DNA from: Amylostereum areolatum
Taxonomy: Eukaryota; Basidiomycota; Agaricomycetes; Russulales; Stereaceae
Assembly (NCBI GenBank): GCA_012932865.1
Contig: SAXG01000025.1
Location: forward strand, 372,001 to 436,000
Reading direction: 5' to 3'
DNA: 64,000 nt
Positions 24,534-35,637 of the stretch are shown one piece after another; position 1 is the first letter of the stretch, and every line of letters begins with the position of its first letter. The notes beneath the pieces were generated by a model. The model was not told the DNA's origin. It did no database searches and worked only from the letters and a program-made list of their open reading frames with translations. Made by a program: the position numbers and the translations under genes.

Positions 24534-25600
24534 GTGGTTTGCTACTTCCGTATCGGAAGGCGTTCTTTTTATACCCCATTCTTTTGTGTGATGCGATTTT
24601 GTTGTACGCTTTTACAGACGATGAACCAGACTCGGGGGGCTCACCGTCGATGTTTGTACAATGTGTAACAACGTGTATAACAGCTCGGAAAGCTCTGGTA
24701 TCCTGAGATATCTGTTCATACTGGCTACGGTTGTGCCAACGGCCTGAGTGCCTTGTGAAATGTCGAGGCATTGGGTCTAGTAGACCGACTTTAAAGTGGG
24801 TGCCAACGGTCGGTCAGCCTGGCCCTTAGTCACTCTTGTCCTCAACGGCCGCGTAACTCGATTAGCTGGTTTAGTGGATCTCCGTGAGCTTGCACCTGTC
24901 TCTATACATACTACTAACGCAGAGCACTTCAAGGAGCTTTCCGCGACCGGCCATGTCTTGCGCGGCAGCATGGACTACTTAGCCTGTTCGAACTGTAGTC
25001 GTACTCATCAATACGGATCTGTCGATATGCACCGCTGGGCGCGTCGATGGGAGCACGGTCCCTTCTCGGGTTTACATCTTTCTGGGTTTTGCTCTTGCTC
25101 TGGCGCGCGGTTCCTGCACGTGGATTCACGTGTATCCTGATATCAACTTTGGAAACTTCCAGCACCGCGGGCGGAAGTCCATTTTTTCGGAGTCGAAATG
25201 CATTCGAAACGAGCGACGAAAGTACAAATACCAATTGTGTTTTTACCTGGACAAAACATAGGTTCGGAACAAGCCGCCGTTCACAGCCCACTTCGCTCTC
25301 CGCTTCACTCCTGTGAAGGGGCTTGCTGCAGGGTCCGAGAATAAAGGGAGTCCATTGGGACACTGTAGCGTACTCTTCGTCACTCCGATCCACTATATTA
25401 TATGGGCAATATTAATCATCGGGTTCGACTCTCAAAGTCTCCCAGCCACACCATGATGAAAGTTGAAGGCTTTGATGTGATACATGACCAGAGATTACCC
25501 TTAAGACCGGAATATTTTGAATGGCCTGTCAAATATTCATTTGATGCACACACTGTGGGATAATCTACTAGCATGGTAACTTCAACACCCTCTCGAGACT
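24534..25600. other. Intergenic region
   Basis: A plus-strand frame at 24796-25140 and a minus-strand frame at 24929-25393 are open, but neither shows a domain or codon pattern I would defend. No tRNA is visible; the GGTTCGACTC near 25428 has no cloverleaf around it. Confidence 0.4.
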
Positions 25601-25649
25601 CGTCGTATTTTTGAAGCATCACGGTGCGTCGGTGGATGTACGATCATAA

Positions 25650-26296
25650 GATCCTGGCCCCGATGAACGCAAACACGTACTTGGGATGTCACATGCATCG
25701 GTGGCGCCGACGCTGCTGAGTGTCGAAAGTACACGCGAGCTCGTGCCGTTGATTTCGAGGAAGAGACCGAAGAGGAAGGGAAATAGATTGGTTGTGCTGT
25801 CCCGCACGAAAGCCATCACACTGATCACAAGTGCAAGTGTCTGGGCCGGCAAACATTAGAAAATGACTGAACATAGCGACAGAGAGCACGCACAAATATA
25901 CCAGGGTTCCATGTAAAACCCTTGCTCTTCCACTCTGCGCCGGTTTCACCCATGAACTCGGCCGTCTCACCTCCGTCTTCGCCCTCGCCCTCGTCCTCGT
26001 CCCCGTTTCCTGCTCCCCACTCCGTCAGGTTCATCTTCGTTTTCTGCGCCGCAGGCCTTGCTGCCAGACCCCGGCGGCGCATCCTTTCGAATGCGACACT
26101 CCCGTCGCCATTTTCGGTACTCGTTCGGGGCCATCATGAACAGCATGAGCAGGCTGCATAGGAACGAAGCTATAAGCTCGTACTTGGCCGCGATAAGTTG
26201 ATAGTGAGCTTCTTGTCGTCCATTGACGCACGACGCGACGCAAGCCGCTGCTGAACGACGCGTCGTAGATTGTGACGGTACGTGCCGCGAATGCAT
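25650..26296 (-). pseudogene. Small membrane protein gene with apparent frameshifts
   Basis: A minus-strand exon encodes a clear N-terminal segment: AHYQLIAAKYELIASFLCSL followed by LMLFMMAPNEYRKWRRECR, a membrane helix with a positive end. The frame then runs into an Arg/Gly tract and stops, while the +1 frame contains the acidic continuation WGAGNGDEDEGEGEDGG and ETAEFMGETGAEWKSKGF. After a GT-AG intron (about 25854-25912) comes a second membrane segment, LALVISVMAFVRDSTTNLF, then FLFGLFLEINGTSSRVL. Near 25680 the natural ending YVFAFIGARIL again lies in a different frame. Two apparent one-base shifts suggest a decaying gene; a small unrecognised intron could explain the first one. I do not know the family name. 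Confidence 0.45.
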
Positions 26297-28190
26297 TACT
26301 CAATGTAACGCAGCGTGACTCTCTTCACCCAACTTTGCAGGCAGACTTGTCGGGCCGTGACCAGATGTGACCATGGCGGTTTGAGCAATCCAATGATCAT
26401 TGGGCCACCAAAAAAGGGGGGGTAAATCGGAAGTATAGGTAAAGATATTTAAAATGATATGCGGATGTAAAAAGTGCCAATTGAGGACGGGATGAAGGAG
26501 CTAAAGTCGACAGACCGAGTCCATGCTTTTCGCGTACTCTGCAGCAAGCCCCTCTGCGAGGTGCCCGCGGGATGCGGCCCGGAGCAAGGGCTTGCTCCGA
26601 ACCTAAGGTAGGCCGCATTCAAAACCGCACCCTTCACGTGCCGGCACGTGCTGTCACGCTCAGCGCGGCAGGAGGCCCAAGGGTAGCTAAGTCGATGAGT
26701 TAGCAGCAACACCTTGAGCAAAAACAGCACGTAATGAGGATGGATGCAAGCTTATCATGAGTAATAAGTGGAATGGTACAAAAAACACGGCAAGAGGAGA
26801 GCTTGATCAGAGCAAGTTCTCCTCACTGGCTCGGCAGCAGTGTGCACCTCCAGTGCTTCCACCGAGTTGGCACACTCATGAGCGCTTGAGCAGAGGCGCT
26901 GCCGTATATACATAGCGAGCTACAAGAATGGGTGGTCCTGCCAATACCACAACTGTGAGGCATGTGGGGGTTGGGCTCCTGTGGCCACCGTCATCTATAT
27001 CCTGCTCAACAGACCCTACCATCATGGCCCCCGAGCAACAACCGGGCACTGGGTGCAAATCCCCCTTTTGAATGGTTGAAATAGTTGACAAATTTTGATT
27101 AAAAGGCAGCCAGTTTTTATCCAATTTATTGCAGGTTAAGTTAATGCAAATATGTTAAATGAAGGTCACATGTTTCCAAGGTGAAAAAGTGGATGGAAAA
27201 TCATGACTATCTTTTAAGCTTTGGCTCCCATTATCCTGAAATATGCCATCAGTTTGATTACAATATGCTCTGATACAATTTCAGACTAAATTGAGGAAGA
27301 CATGAATTGGTGCGGGGTAAATCTTTCACTACTTGGGACTACAAGGCTGTTTTTATTCTCCAATCTTCTTTGCATAAATTGTAGAGGAAGGGAAGACTTT
27401 GTCCAAGTGGGTTTATCATTGGAAAAGATCAAGCAATGTCGAGAACTTTGGACACCTCTTGTTACCAAGATGCTTCAAGGTTTTGGGGCAAAAATGACCA
27501 TGGGAAATTGTGAACAGGAAGGATGGCTAAATGATCATATTTTCCTTGCCTATTGAAGATGGAAAAGGCACAATACTGAATGTAGCATACCTCATCCCAT
27601 ATTCTTGTAATATAAGTAGAAGGAAAATTGAAGGATAAAGATTGGAAAGATGTAGATGTCTACCCACTTCGTTCCAGCATGTTATGCGGGTGGATCATTG
27701 CAGATGGATTCCTACACCATTTTTCCCACCGAAATCATGATGGAAATAACCTCAAGGTTTCCATACTGTTCAGAGAAGGAAATTGAAGACTAAACGTGAA
27801 AGAACTTACAAATTTGGCGCAGCCAATGATTGAAAAAGGTGTGGATGATCATAACCATTGATTTATGTTGTACACGGGATTAAACGGAGGAGAAATCATT
27901 GACTTCTCAACCGACTCGGTGGTCATCTGTTACATCGGCAGAAAGCATTGGCTCAGGATCTGGCTCCTCGATGACCCGCGCGTGCACGGAGGAGCTCAAG
28001 CGCAGGGGGTAGGACAGAGGGCATGCCGGAGGCGGATGCGAGGTCGGTCACTATGATTCGAGCGGAAGGAAGACGCGGATGGAATGCGAGGTTGGCCTAG
28101 TCTCCCAGAGGCAGACGAGATAATTCGTCAACACTTCTCGGGCTCAGGATCCGGTTGGCCCACCTCGCGCACGTACTGAGTGTGACACTT
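26297..28190. other. AT-rich island, no intact gene
   Basis: From about 26,720 to 27,950 the sequence is visibly much richer in A+T than the rest of the window. Short frames exist (27302-27556 plus; 26876-27124 minus; and a stretch with VDVYPLRSSMLCGWIIADGF near 27650-27720) but all are interrupted. It looks like a decayed insertion, perhaps a transposon remnant, rather than host coding sequence. Confidence 0.5.
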
Positions 28191-29760
28191 TTCCCGTGCC
28201 ACAGCCGACCATTCTCTCTGAATCTCCACCTGCCTCCTCCCCCATTCGTCATCGTATCACCTCCCGACCTTGCCTCTCCCTAGACGTGAACCTGGCCGCG
28301 CCGTACCCCGTCCTTTCACCCCCATTGGCCATGCCCGTCGCCCGCGCCCGCCTCCTACCACATCTTCTCGTCGACCAGCCCCTTCCTGCCTCCTACACGC
28401 GGCGCTCCCAGTCCCCCTCACGAAACGATAGCACCCATATTCACGCCGTGGCGACGTCATGATAGGGAGGAGGAGCACGGCACGACCGTGCGGACGACGT
28501 CCGTGTTCTGGATACTGAAAAAGTGAGCTTCTCAGGCCTTTCGAAATGTCGAACGACCCGTGCTTACCTTCGGTTTTCAGGTCCCCCCTCCCAACGAAGC
28601 GAAGACGTGGCAAAGCCAGACCTCGCGTCACGTCCCCACGCGCATGCCGAACGTTCTCCCCGCTCAACTCCCGTGCCCCCAATGCTGATGTTCGCAGCGC
28701 AGAACGCGTGCTGCGGACACAAAATTGCGCCCGCCCGAACCGCAAAAGTTCGAGATATTGGCCCTGCGGAGAGCAGCTCACAAGGAACGAAACCCGCGTA
28801 GACGTCGTGCATAGTCCCCGTGACTGTCGTTAGATGCATTCATTATTCGAAAGGAAATGGAGTTGCTTACCGACGGTTTTCTTCCAGGTTATCCAGGCCC
28901 AGCGACGAGCGCCCCGCCTCCCACCAAGGGAATGAGAAGAGTGTAGGCGGGGTGTGGTTCACCGTCGCAGAATGAAGGGGACGTCGTGTTGACGACGTTG
29001 CGGGGGAGAGGAGCACGGCACAGCCACGTGTACGAAAACAAGGCCTGGGAGATAGAAAGGTGAGAGCGCGAGCGTGAAGGCGGGGTGCGCACGCTCACCT
29101 CTTTGCTTCTTCCAGGCTCCGCGTTTCCCTGCCACATGCGCGGAACACGTCGGTCGCGTGGAGAACGTGAAGTGGAGAGAAGGCGGAGTGAGCGCGCGGG
29201 CAACAGGGCCTACAACGTGCCGCACGCATTGGACATATTCATGAGGGACGGTGGTGAGTGTTTACGATGCTGACGAGACGCCCAAGACTCACCCTTATCC
29301 CGCTTCGCAGACCTCGTCGCCAATCCTCTCCTCCGTTCCATTAGCCGGGAGCGGCACGCTGGAGGACGCGTCCAATGGTTTCGATCCAGGAATCCGCATT
29401 GAGTCCGCGCCGCGCCGCGCATTGGTCGGAATTGTAGAGTTAGTTGTGGCTCCAAGGCGTCGATATCGGAGCAGGACACGAGAAAAGAGACGAGTTGCGA
29501 ATGAGGGGTGGGCGATGGGCGACGGGCGATGGACGATGGACGATGACGCGAGCCGGCGGCGCGGGAACTTTGGCGAACTTGGTGCGCGCGCGAAACACTT
29601 GAACTTGGTGCGGCGCGCGAAACACTTTCCACATCTCACACCCTCGCAACTTTGGACATTCCATCGTCTTGTCTCATCCGTCTTCGACATTTCCTCGATA
29701 CACTACTGTTTCGGTCAGTGTGGGATTTATGGTGAATAATGCTAGTGCTTACCCTTTAAT
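28191..29760. other. Region with intron-like borders and two similar blocks
   Basis: Acceptor-like tracts occur at about 28580 (CGGTTTTCAG), 28888 (CTTCCAG) and 29116 (CTTCTTCCAG), with donors such as GTGAGC and GTGAGA upstream. Two blocks, near 28465 and 28998, share GAGGAGCACGGCAC. Coding-like pieces such as HVGRVENVKWREGG (plus strand, about 29140-29180) occur, but I cannot assemble a protein. From about 29,560 to 29,720 the sequence looks like the promoter of the gene that follows. Confidence 0.3.
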
Positions 29761-29764
29761 CCAG

Positions 29765-30076
29765 ATGCCCAGAATCAGAATCCCCAGCTTCATGACTCCT
29801 GCGAAGAGATATGCCGCCTGTATGGTAAAGGTGAGTATGCGCAGCTAGTTTTGGAACGGTGGGCATACTAACCTCTTCGTTTATTCGAAGACCGGTGCTT
29901 TGCGCTCGTCGGGGCGCTTCGACATCGACATGAGCTTCGCCCTTCGCATGGCGTACGGCGAGACCTTCAAGGCAGGCTGTGAGGTCAAGATCAACAAGGA
30001 TGACATAGTGCGCGCGAAAGGCATCGCCGAGCGTGTCTGGGAGATGGTGTGGGGGAAATTGGGTGGCGCAAAATAG
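29765..30076 (+). CDS. Small conserved-looking protein, function unknown
   Basis: Two exons, 29765-29830 and 29891-30076, splice in frame (60-bp GT-AG intron) to 83 residues. The protein is basic and helical: SFMTPAKRYAACMVKTGALR, then FDIDMSFALRMAYGETFKAG, VKINKDDIVRAKGIAERVWE. The codon pattern is strongly protein-like. Because an acceptor (TTTAATCCAG) lies immediately before the ATG, the true start may be in an upstream exon and this may be the C-terminal part of a longer protein. I do not recognise the family. Confidence 0.5.
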
Positions 30077-30373
30077 CCGCGTCGGATGGTTAGGCTGGTT
30101 GGCTAGAGTGGCTACGCGTGTCCCGTCGACTCTTCAAACAAATATATGTTGGCCGTCTATATCTAGAGTACGTGTGGCCGTGAATAAGAGATCAATCCCG
30201 CAAAAAAGGAGGACCGACGGAAGGAAACGCACCCAAACTCAAACACTCTGAACGAGCGCATGCTTCTGGCCGATCTCCTCCATCGGACTGCTGGCTATCG
30301 GTCATCATTTCGGTACGCATTCAACCTCGAGCGTACGCACCAACGCTCGACACCGAACAACAAAACAAACCCT

Positions 30374-30990
30374 TCAAGTGTGCACCCTCTGCTGGACCCC
30401 TCGTAGTTTCTCGACATCAAACTTGATCTTGAGCGAACCTCCGTGGAGTGATTTGACCGCTTCTTTTTTGCATTTGTCGGTTTCTGCTCTTCAAGTGTCA
30501 CGTTGATGTGCGTTGTGGCTTTCTCTTCGGGCTGCTTTATGTTGATCGTCCTTAGGGTAAGCATAGCATGATGGAATGAAAATAGAAATATATTTTGGTT
30601 GTGTGAATATATATGCAAGCGTGAATCTGGAAGAGGATTAGCAGAAGGAAGGAATGAATTTCGTCCTTGCGCGGCTGGGCCACATTTGTTGCCTCGCAAC
30701 TTGCATCCACCGCGGCATGTTCGAGGATCTGGATCTTGGGCAGGCAAGCGAACGTAATACGGAAGGATGTACCGACGTCCATGCGGAAAATAGGCATGGC
30801 GAGCGAGATGCGCTTGCAGACGGCAGTCTCGTCAGCGGAAGCGGAGTGTGGGTTTTCCGGTGAATCTCCCTATTAGGCAGATACGTTGAGCACGATGGGC
30901 ATGAACAAACGGGGAGACATACTTCTTGTAGCATACGAAGGGATTGCTGCTCTCATTTTTCGGGATGGTGATGACATAGCAAGGCTTTTA
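30374..30990 (-). CDS. Unrecognised multi-exon gene, C-terminal part
   Basis: Minus-strand segments with good coding character lie between GT-AG borders: VITIPKNESSNPFVCYKK (about 30920-30990), RMDVGTSFRITFACLPKIQI and LEHAAVDASCEATNV (about 30660-30790), and a terminal exon with AVKSLHGGSLKIKFDVEKLR ending GVQQRVHT at 30374. The last segment has the clear character of a folded C-terminus. The exon chain is not fully resolved because one candidate border does not keep phase. It follows PEX3 on the same strand, so it could also be read through from that locus. No function assigned. Confidence 0.4.
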
Positions 30991-31007
30991 TGCTGATGTG
31001 GGCTTCC

Positions 31008-32911
31008 TCATGCAATCCGAGCGACGCATACGGCGGAAGTTTTGGGAACGACGGCGCAGAAGACAGGAACGCGGCCTTGTTTGGCGACGCCAGCTGCACC
31101 CATTATGGGCACGAACAGTAGGGAGGCCAACGCTGGTGTGGGCCACCGCGCCACGCTAGGCAACATCCCCGCAAGCCGCAGCCGCACCTGCTCGCCATCC
31201 TCACCATCATCAGGAACAAACACATCCTCGCGTAGTCCATTGAACAGCACGGACGTCGCGCGGTCCAGGCAGCGTTGGAAGTTCGCAGACGCGAACACGT
31301 CCCGGGTCTCTTCGAGCAATGACGTAAAGGCGAGATCGTGTGCGTCACCATACGATGGCGGTAATCCGCCCCGCGTCAGGAGATGAGCGACTGCCGAGGT
31401 CGTCGGCGGTAGGAGGGTAAACATAAAGCTGAAGAGAATGTCAGCGAATGCATGAAAAGAAGGGGTCTAAACACACACTTGATACGACGCCCGGTTCCCT
31501 CGAACGTAACCTCGTGCTCAACACGTCGAGGAACGTCGCTTATAAGCCGGTGCAGGTCGAGCACGCCAACTTTGCTCTTCAGAGAGACACTGTGTCGCGA
31601 AGCGAATGAGCCACCGGACAACGAGCAAGGAAGAAGTCAAGCACGCACTCCTCGAACACCTCTTCGACCCCCCTGCGCACGTGCTCGCCCACGTCCTTCC
31701 AGCCCCCGTTCAATATCCAGCAGCTAAGCGTGAGATAAGGTAGGGCTCATGCAGATCCATCCATGGTGACACGCGTGTGACCCCCGTGACCCCGCGCCAG
31801 AAGAGTGCGCGGCGAGCTGATAACTGCGAGCTGTGCGCGTCTCGGAAATGCACTGAAAACTCAACTCCTCTCGACTCTCAAACTTTTTCTCTAGAGTGCT
31901 CCCCATTTTTTGTCGGGGACGTGAACGTCTTGGGATAATAGGAAGTCGATTTTTCAAAATGTGCCCCGTTGAATTGCCTTTAGATTTACACGCAAATGTC
32001 CGTCACGTTGGATGGATCTGCATGAGCCCTACCTTACTTCCACTCTGTCTCCGCGTCGATGCCCTCGCGCCACAGGTCGTCCTTCTCCCATTCCTCGTCC
32101 AAGTCGAGCGCCTCTATGTCCGCTAGGGCCCGGTCCCGGGGCAGGCTGAAGAAGAGGGAGGCGATGGACGTTTCAAGTTGTTCTCGAGCTTCTTCGTCTC
32201 GCTCTAGTTGCACTATTGAGTGCACGTACTTGTATCGCCCCAGGAGGGAGAGTTGGACGTGTGCGAAGAGGGTGAGGAGGGCGATCGAATATACGACGGT
32301 GAGCGTGCGCGTGACGGCTGGGAATATAGTCAGAACGGAAGGCAAGAAGAGCGATGAAGTGCGCACCAAGCATCTTGACTTCTCTCCAAAGAGAGGCTTT
32401 CGATTTTGTGTTGAGACTTGCCTGTGAGCTGGCCATGTCGGCCTTGTCGTTCGTCAGCGCTTCAGCTGGCACGATGACCGGGAGAAAACGCACCGCTGAC
32501 GAGTCGCCATTGCTGCTAACGGCGGAGCTGCTTACGCCGGACTCGGTACCCTCTGCCGATGGCGTTGCTTGCAAGGGTGGGTGCTGGGGAGTTGGGTAGG
32601 GAGGTTGTATTAATGATTGAGAAGATTCGCCGACCCAGCTGGAAGTCCGTGAGGGGTGAAGGAGCCTCTTCTAGGGCGGAGTACGATAGTACAGACGCAG
32701 AGCCGTTGTCGGATACTGCGTCGCCCTCGTGTACGAACTCGACACTCAACGCCAATGAGGCCTCTCAAGGTGGGTTATGGGAATGTGTCGGAAGCTCCAA
32801 GTGCTCGGACGCGGATAGTCTCTTTTCGCGTGATGCCTTGAGAAGAGACTGGAGTTCTGCGGTGAGGCCCTCAACGTCCATGTCGGTGAGGACATTCTCC
32901 GCGAGGATCAT
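31008..32911 (-). pseudogene. PEX3: Peroxin-3, 5'-truncated and interrupted by a MITE
   Basis: PEX3 anchors in the peroxisomal membrane and is the docking site for PEX19 during membrane-protein import. Minus-strand exons spell the known fungal order: LTDMDVEGLTAELQSLLKAS, a variable Ser-rich linker, SLWREVKML, TRTLTVVYSIALLTLFAHVQ, LLGRYKYVHSIVQLERDEEA, then LNGGWKDVGEHVRRGVEEVF, KVGVLDLHRLISDV, and FTLLPPTTSAVAHLL, LRLAGMLPSVARW. Two defects stand out. The first 60-80 residues, including the membrane anchor, are missing: homology begins at 32911, exactly where a copy of a dispersed repeat starts. A 297-bp TA-flanked element (31738-32034) is inserted inside the codons for KYLTLSCW. The element may be spliced out in frame, but without the N-terminus the product could hardly reach the peroxisome. 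The last 40 residues are diverged. Confidence 0.82.
31738..32034. mobile_element. 297-bp TA-flanked MITE inside a PEX3 exon
   Basis: The ends are perfect 26-bp inverted repeats beginning AGGTAGGGCTCATGCAG, with partial similarity for about ten more bases. TA lies directly outside both ends (31736-31737 and 32035-32036), as for Tc1/mariner-derived Stowaway-like MITEs. The element has no coding capacity. Removing it plus one TA restores an uninterrupted PEX3 reading frame (EWK-YLTLS-CWILNGGW), which proves both the insertion and the duplication. Its ends are unlike those of the 8.2-12.3 kb transposon, so another transposase must have moved it. Confidence 0.92.
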
Positions 32912-33178
32912 GACGAAGCGTTTCGGTGCCACGGTCAAGAGACATGAAAGGCGTATCAAAGCGTAAACCCGCGCTCGACGCACAAAAGTGATATCGAGCA
33001 CAGGTAAGAAGGCGGAAAGATGGAACGTGCAGGGGAGGAGCCTGGAGGAGCGTTGAAGCTTGAGGCTTGAGGCTTGAAGCTTGAAGCTTGAAGCGCGAAG
33101 GGACTTGTGCGTCGCAAAATCTCGCGTGTTTGGTTCTGTTTACGCCGGACCGACGCGCCGGAGCGCGCACGGTTTGTG
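32911..33178 (+). repeat. Dispersed repeat family R1, copy 1 (truncates PEX3)
   Basis: Starts with TGACGAAGCGTTTCGG at 32911, carries the core GACGCACAAAAGTGATATC (32977-32995), a run of GAAGCTT-type units, then AAATCTCGCGTGTTTGG and the end near 33178. The last part recurs in inverted orientation at about 33412-33478. About 270 bp long. It shares both flanks of the core with copies at 41.6 and 61.6 kb. Confidence 0.85.
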
Positions 33179-34660
33179 GCTCTCAAGGCGCGGTCTCAAC
33201 CACTGAACGCAGGGGCGCGAGAATGAGAAGACACAGCTAAGTTCTTTCCTACGCAGTTTTTTCGCTTCTTAGTGCTTGGATGGGGACTGCGCGGACCCTT
33301 CATGTAAGTCAATCCTTACAACGCCTTTGCGACGAGCCAAACCTCCCGGACCAACGAGACTAACTAACCACTGCAACGCGCGAACGCGCGCGGCGGCCTG
33401 CGGCGGCGCGAAGCCGCGAACCGTGCGTCAGTCCAGCGTAAACAGAACCAAACAGGCGAGATTTTGCGACGAGTTTCCGAGTTCTTCTTCCACTGCCAGC
33501 TGCCCATCCTTTTCCTTTTCCTCACCAACGGCTCACCCAAAGCCTCGCATCAATCCGTGCGCACCGACCACAATGGGCTCACATCCACTTCAACATGAAC
33601 CTCGCCCCTTTGTCCAACGCTGATGCATCTCTGTTCTGCACGCGACAGCTGTTCTCTCGCGTCCAACGACACCCCCTGAAGCCAGAGCACTTGAACCCGG
33701 TTTCCAGGTGAGCACATCCGCTTCTCCTCTCCCTCCTCACCCTCCTCCTCCTCACCCTCCTCTCCCTCCCTCCGCCTCGTTCAACGCCCGCGCGCCCGTC
33801 TCGACGTCTCAAAGCACACGAGCCCGCTTCGACACCCATACTCCTTCCCCAGCCATCCACGTTGCCCGCTCGACACCCATACTCCTTCCCCAGCCGTCCA
33901 CGTTTAACGGCGCATCCACCTTCCGCGACACCCTCGACCTCGATCCCTTCCCTCCGCGCTTGCCCTCCTATCGCCCCTTCTTCCGTGTCCGCCGGCCTCA
34001 CGCACAACCGCCGCTGCTCGCGCATCGCGCAGCTACGTGGGTTGGGCGTGTACGCGCTGCGCAGCTACGTACACGTGCTCGGGGTGTGGATGTGGGCGTG
34101 GAGGCGAAAACGGGGGCACGAAGACGGGGCTGAGTGGAAGCGCGGTGTGCGAGGGTGGGGGTATGTTGCGCGGGAGCAGGGGCGGGTTGGGTGAGAAGGC
34201 AGGGTTGCCCAAATGCATCTTGCGCGATGACGCCAGATGGGTCGGGGGCAAGAGTGTGTTGGGACCGCTGTCAGTGTGGGGATGGGGATTGGTGTGCGGG
34301 CGCCCATGTCGTTCAAATGTAGCACTTGTACGAGATCTATATAGCTATGTGAAAATCAGTGGGAGCATGGTAGGGATAGATTAATGTAATAAAAGTAGCT
34401 CTCGTCCCCCCTCTTCCCCCGGCCTCACAAGTCGTTGTCGATCTCGCGTCAATCCCACCAAGGTCTCAGAGCACGTTGCGCCTCGGGACTGCCTTCATCC
34501 CTCCGCATCGTTCCACAGCCCACGCACCTCTTTATCCTCAACCACTCGCTGCCACCCCATTTCATCTCGCTCCTCGATATCCCGCCACGTCCCGCTCCGC
34601 CCTTTTCTCGATCCTCCCATACCTTCACCATCTCGACCCCTCCACCCTCGACCTCTGCCC
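33179..34660. other. Repeat-rich intergenic region, possible short exon
   Basis: Contains the inverted partner of R1 (33412-33478) and repeat R2 (34291-34485). A short frame at 33594-33709 beginning MNLAPLSNADASLFCTRQLF ends at a GTGAGC donor and could be an exon, but no continuation is visible. From 33,720 the sequence is C-rich and of low complexity. Confidence 0.4.
34291..34485 (+). repeat. Dispersed repeat R2, forward copy
   Basis: About 195 bp, closely similar to the complement of 60281-60469. Shared landmarks include CGAGATCTATATAGC, GGGAGCATGGTAGGGATAGA, CCCCCGGCCT, AAGTCGTTGTCGATC and GGTCTCAGAG. No coding capacity; no clear inverted termini within either copy. Confidence 0.85.
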
Positions 34661-34662
34661 TC

Positions 34663-35084
34663 ATGGCCCCACTCCCCGCCCGCCTCATGGACGTCGGCCC
34701 TCCTCGCCCACGCGTTCGTTATAATCCGTTGGCAAAGGGCGCGCGTGCTCACTTCCAGTACATCCCCCGTATGCCCTCTGGACCTGTTCAGCCCCCTCCA
34801 GGGTGAGCACCGGATCCCACAACGAAGGCAAAGTACTGACATTCCTTAGCACCGGCGCTCCTCACGCTGAGGTGTACGCAACCCCTACCGACGCCATCCA
34901 GCCGATTCAGCCGCTTGTCGACGGCGGCGGCTCTGCCGTCCCCCCCTCGGTCGTCCCCACCAGCGCCCCCATCCCCGTCCCCGTCTCTGCCACCACCAAT
35001 CGCCGTCCCCCCATCGCCCGGGCGGCGATGGCCGTCGTTGGACGTGTCCGCCCCCTTTACCAGCGCATCCGCGCGCACGTTTAG
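34663..35084 (+). CDS. Small proline-rich protein, function unknown
   Basis: Two exons, 34663-34802 and 34850-35084, join in frame across a 47-bp GTGAGC...TTAG intron to give 124 residues. The N-terminus is basic (MAPLPARLMDVGPPRPRVRY), the middle Pro/Val/Ser-rich, and the C-terminus helical and basic (ARAAMAVVGRVRPLYQRIRA). No domain or signal peptide is evident. The clean splice and codon pattern support a real gene. Repeat R2 ends 178 bp upstream. Confidence 0.55.
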
Positions 35085-35637
35085 AAGGTAGAGTAGAAAG
35101 GAGGAAGACCGGGGTCAAAGGTGAAAAACGGTGGTTGGTGAAGCTTGAGGGGAGATGGGGTATACACGAGTGGGTTTTATTGTACTTTCTTGTACGCCGT
35201 CGAGATTTTCTTGTACACCATCGAATCGTTCTCGCTTCCTGCTTGTTCTCACACTCCTCCTTCGGGGTCGTCTTCGATGCCTCCTGCGACGCGTCCAGCC
35301 ATGCATCGCCTCGTTCACGGCAGTCTCGAGCTTGACCTTGTCACCACCCTTTCTCGGCCGTGTCGAGTTTGACGATACGAGGGAAACGTATGGGACCGCC
35401 CAGGAGGACAATCATCCTGGAGTTGCAGAGGACCTTCTCGACAGGCTCGAAACAGCCACCTACGCCTGCAATCGGTCATGTCCACGAGCTGCCGGCTCGT
35501 CCGCCACAAGAAATATCAACGGATTTCCCGCAAATGTACCATCGCCACCCATATGCTTGCTTGCAAGTTCATGGTCGGGACTACGCCGAGCGGTAGGGTT
35601 AGGGTTAGAATTGGACGATGAATGAACCAACCATTAA

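Noticed and set aside
25420..25445. GGTTCGACTC resembling a tRNA T-loop
   Set aside because: No acceptor or anticodon stems can be drawn in the 75 bases around it; the same applies to similar strings near 19460 and 60268. No tRNA gene is supportable.
35592..35608. AGGGTTAGGGTTAG, two telomere-type units
   Set aside because: Only two copies, internal, with genes on both sides; not evidence for a telomere or a healed break.
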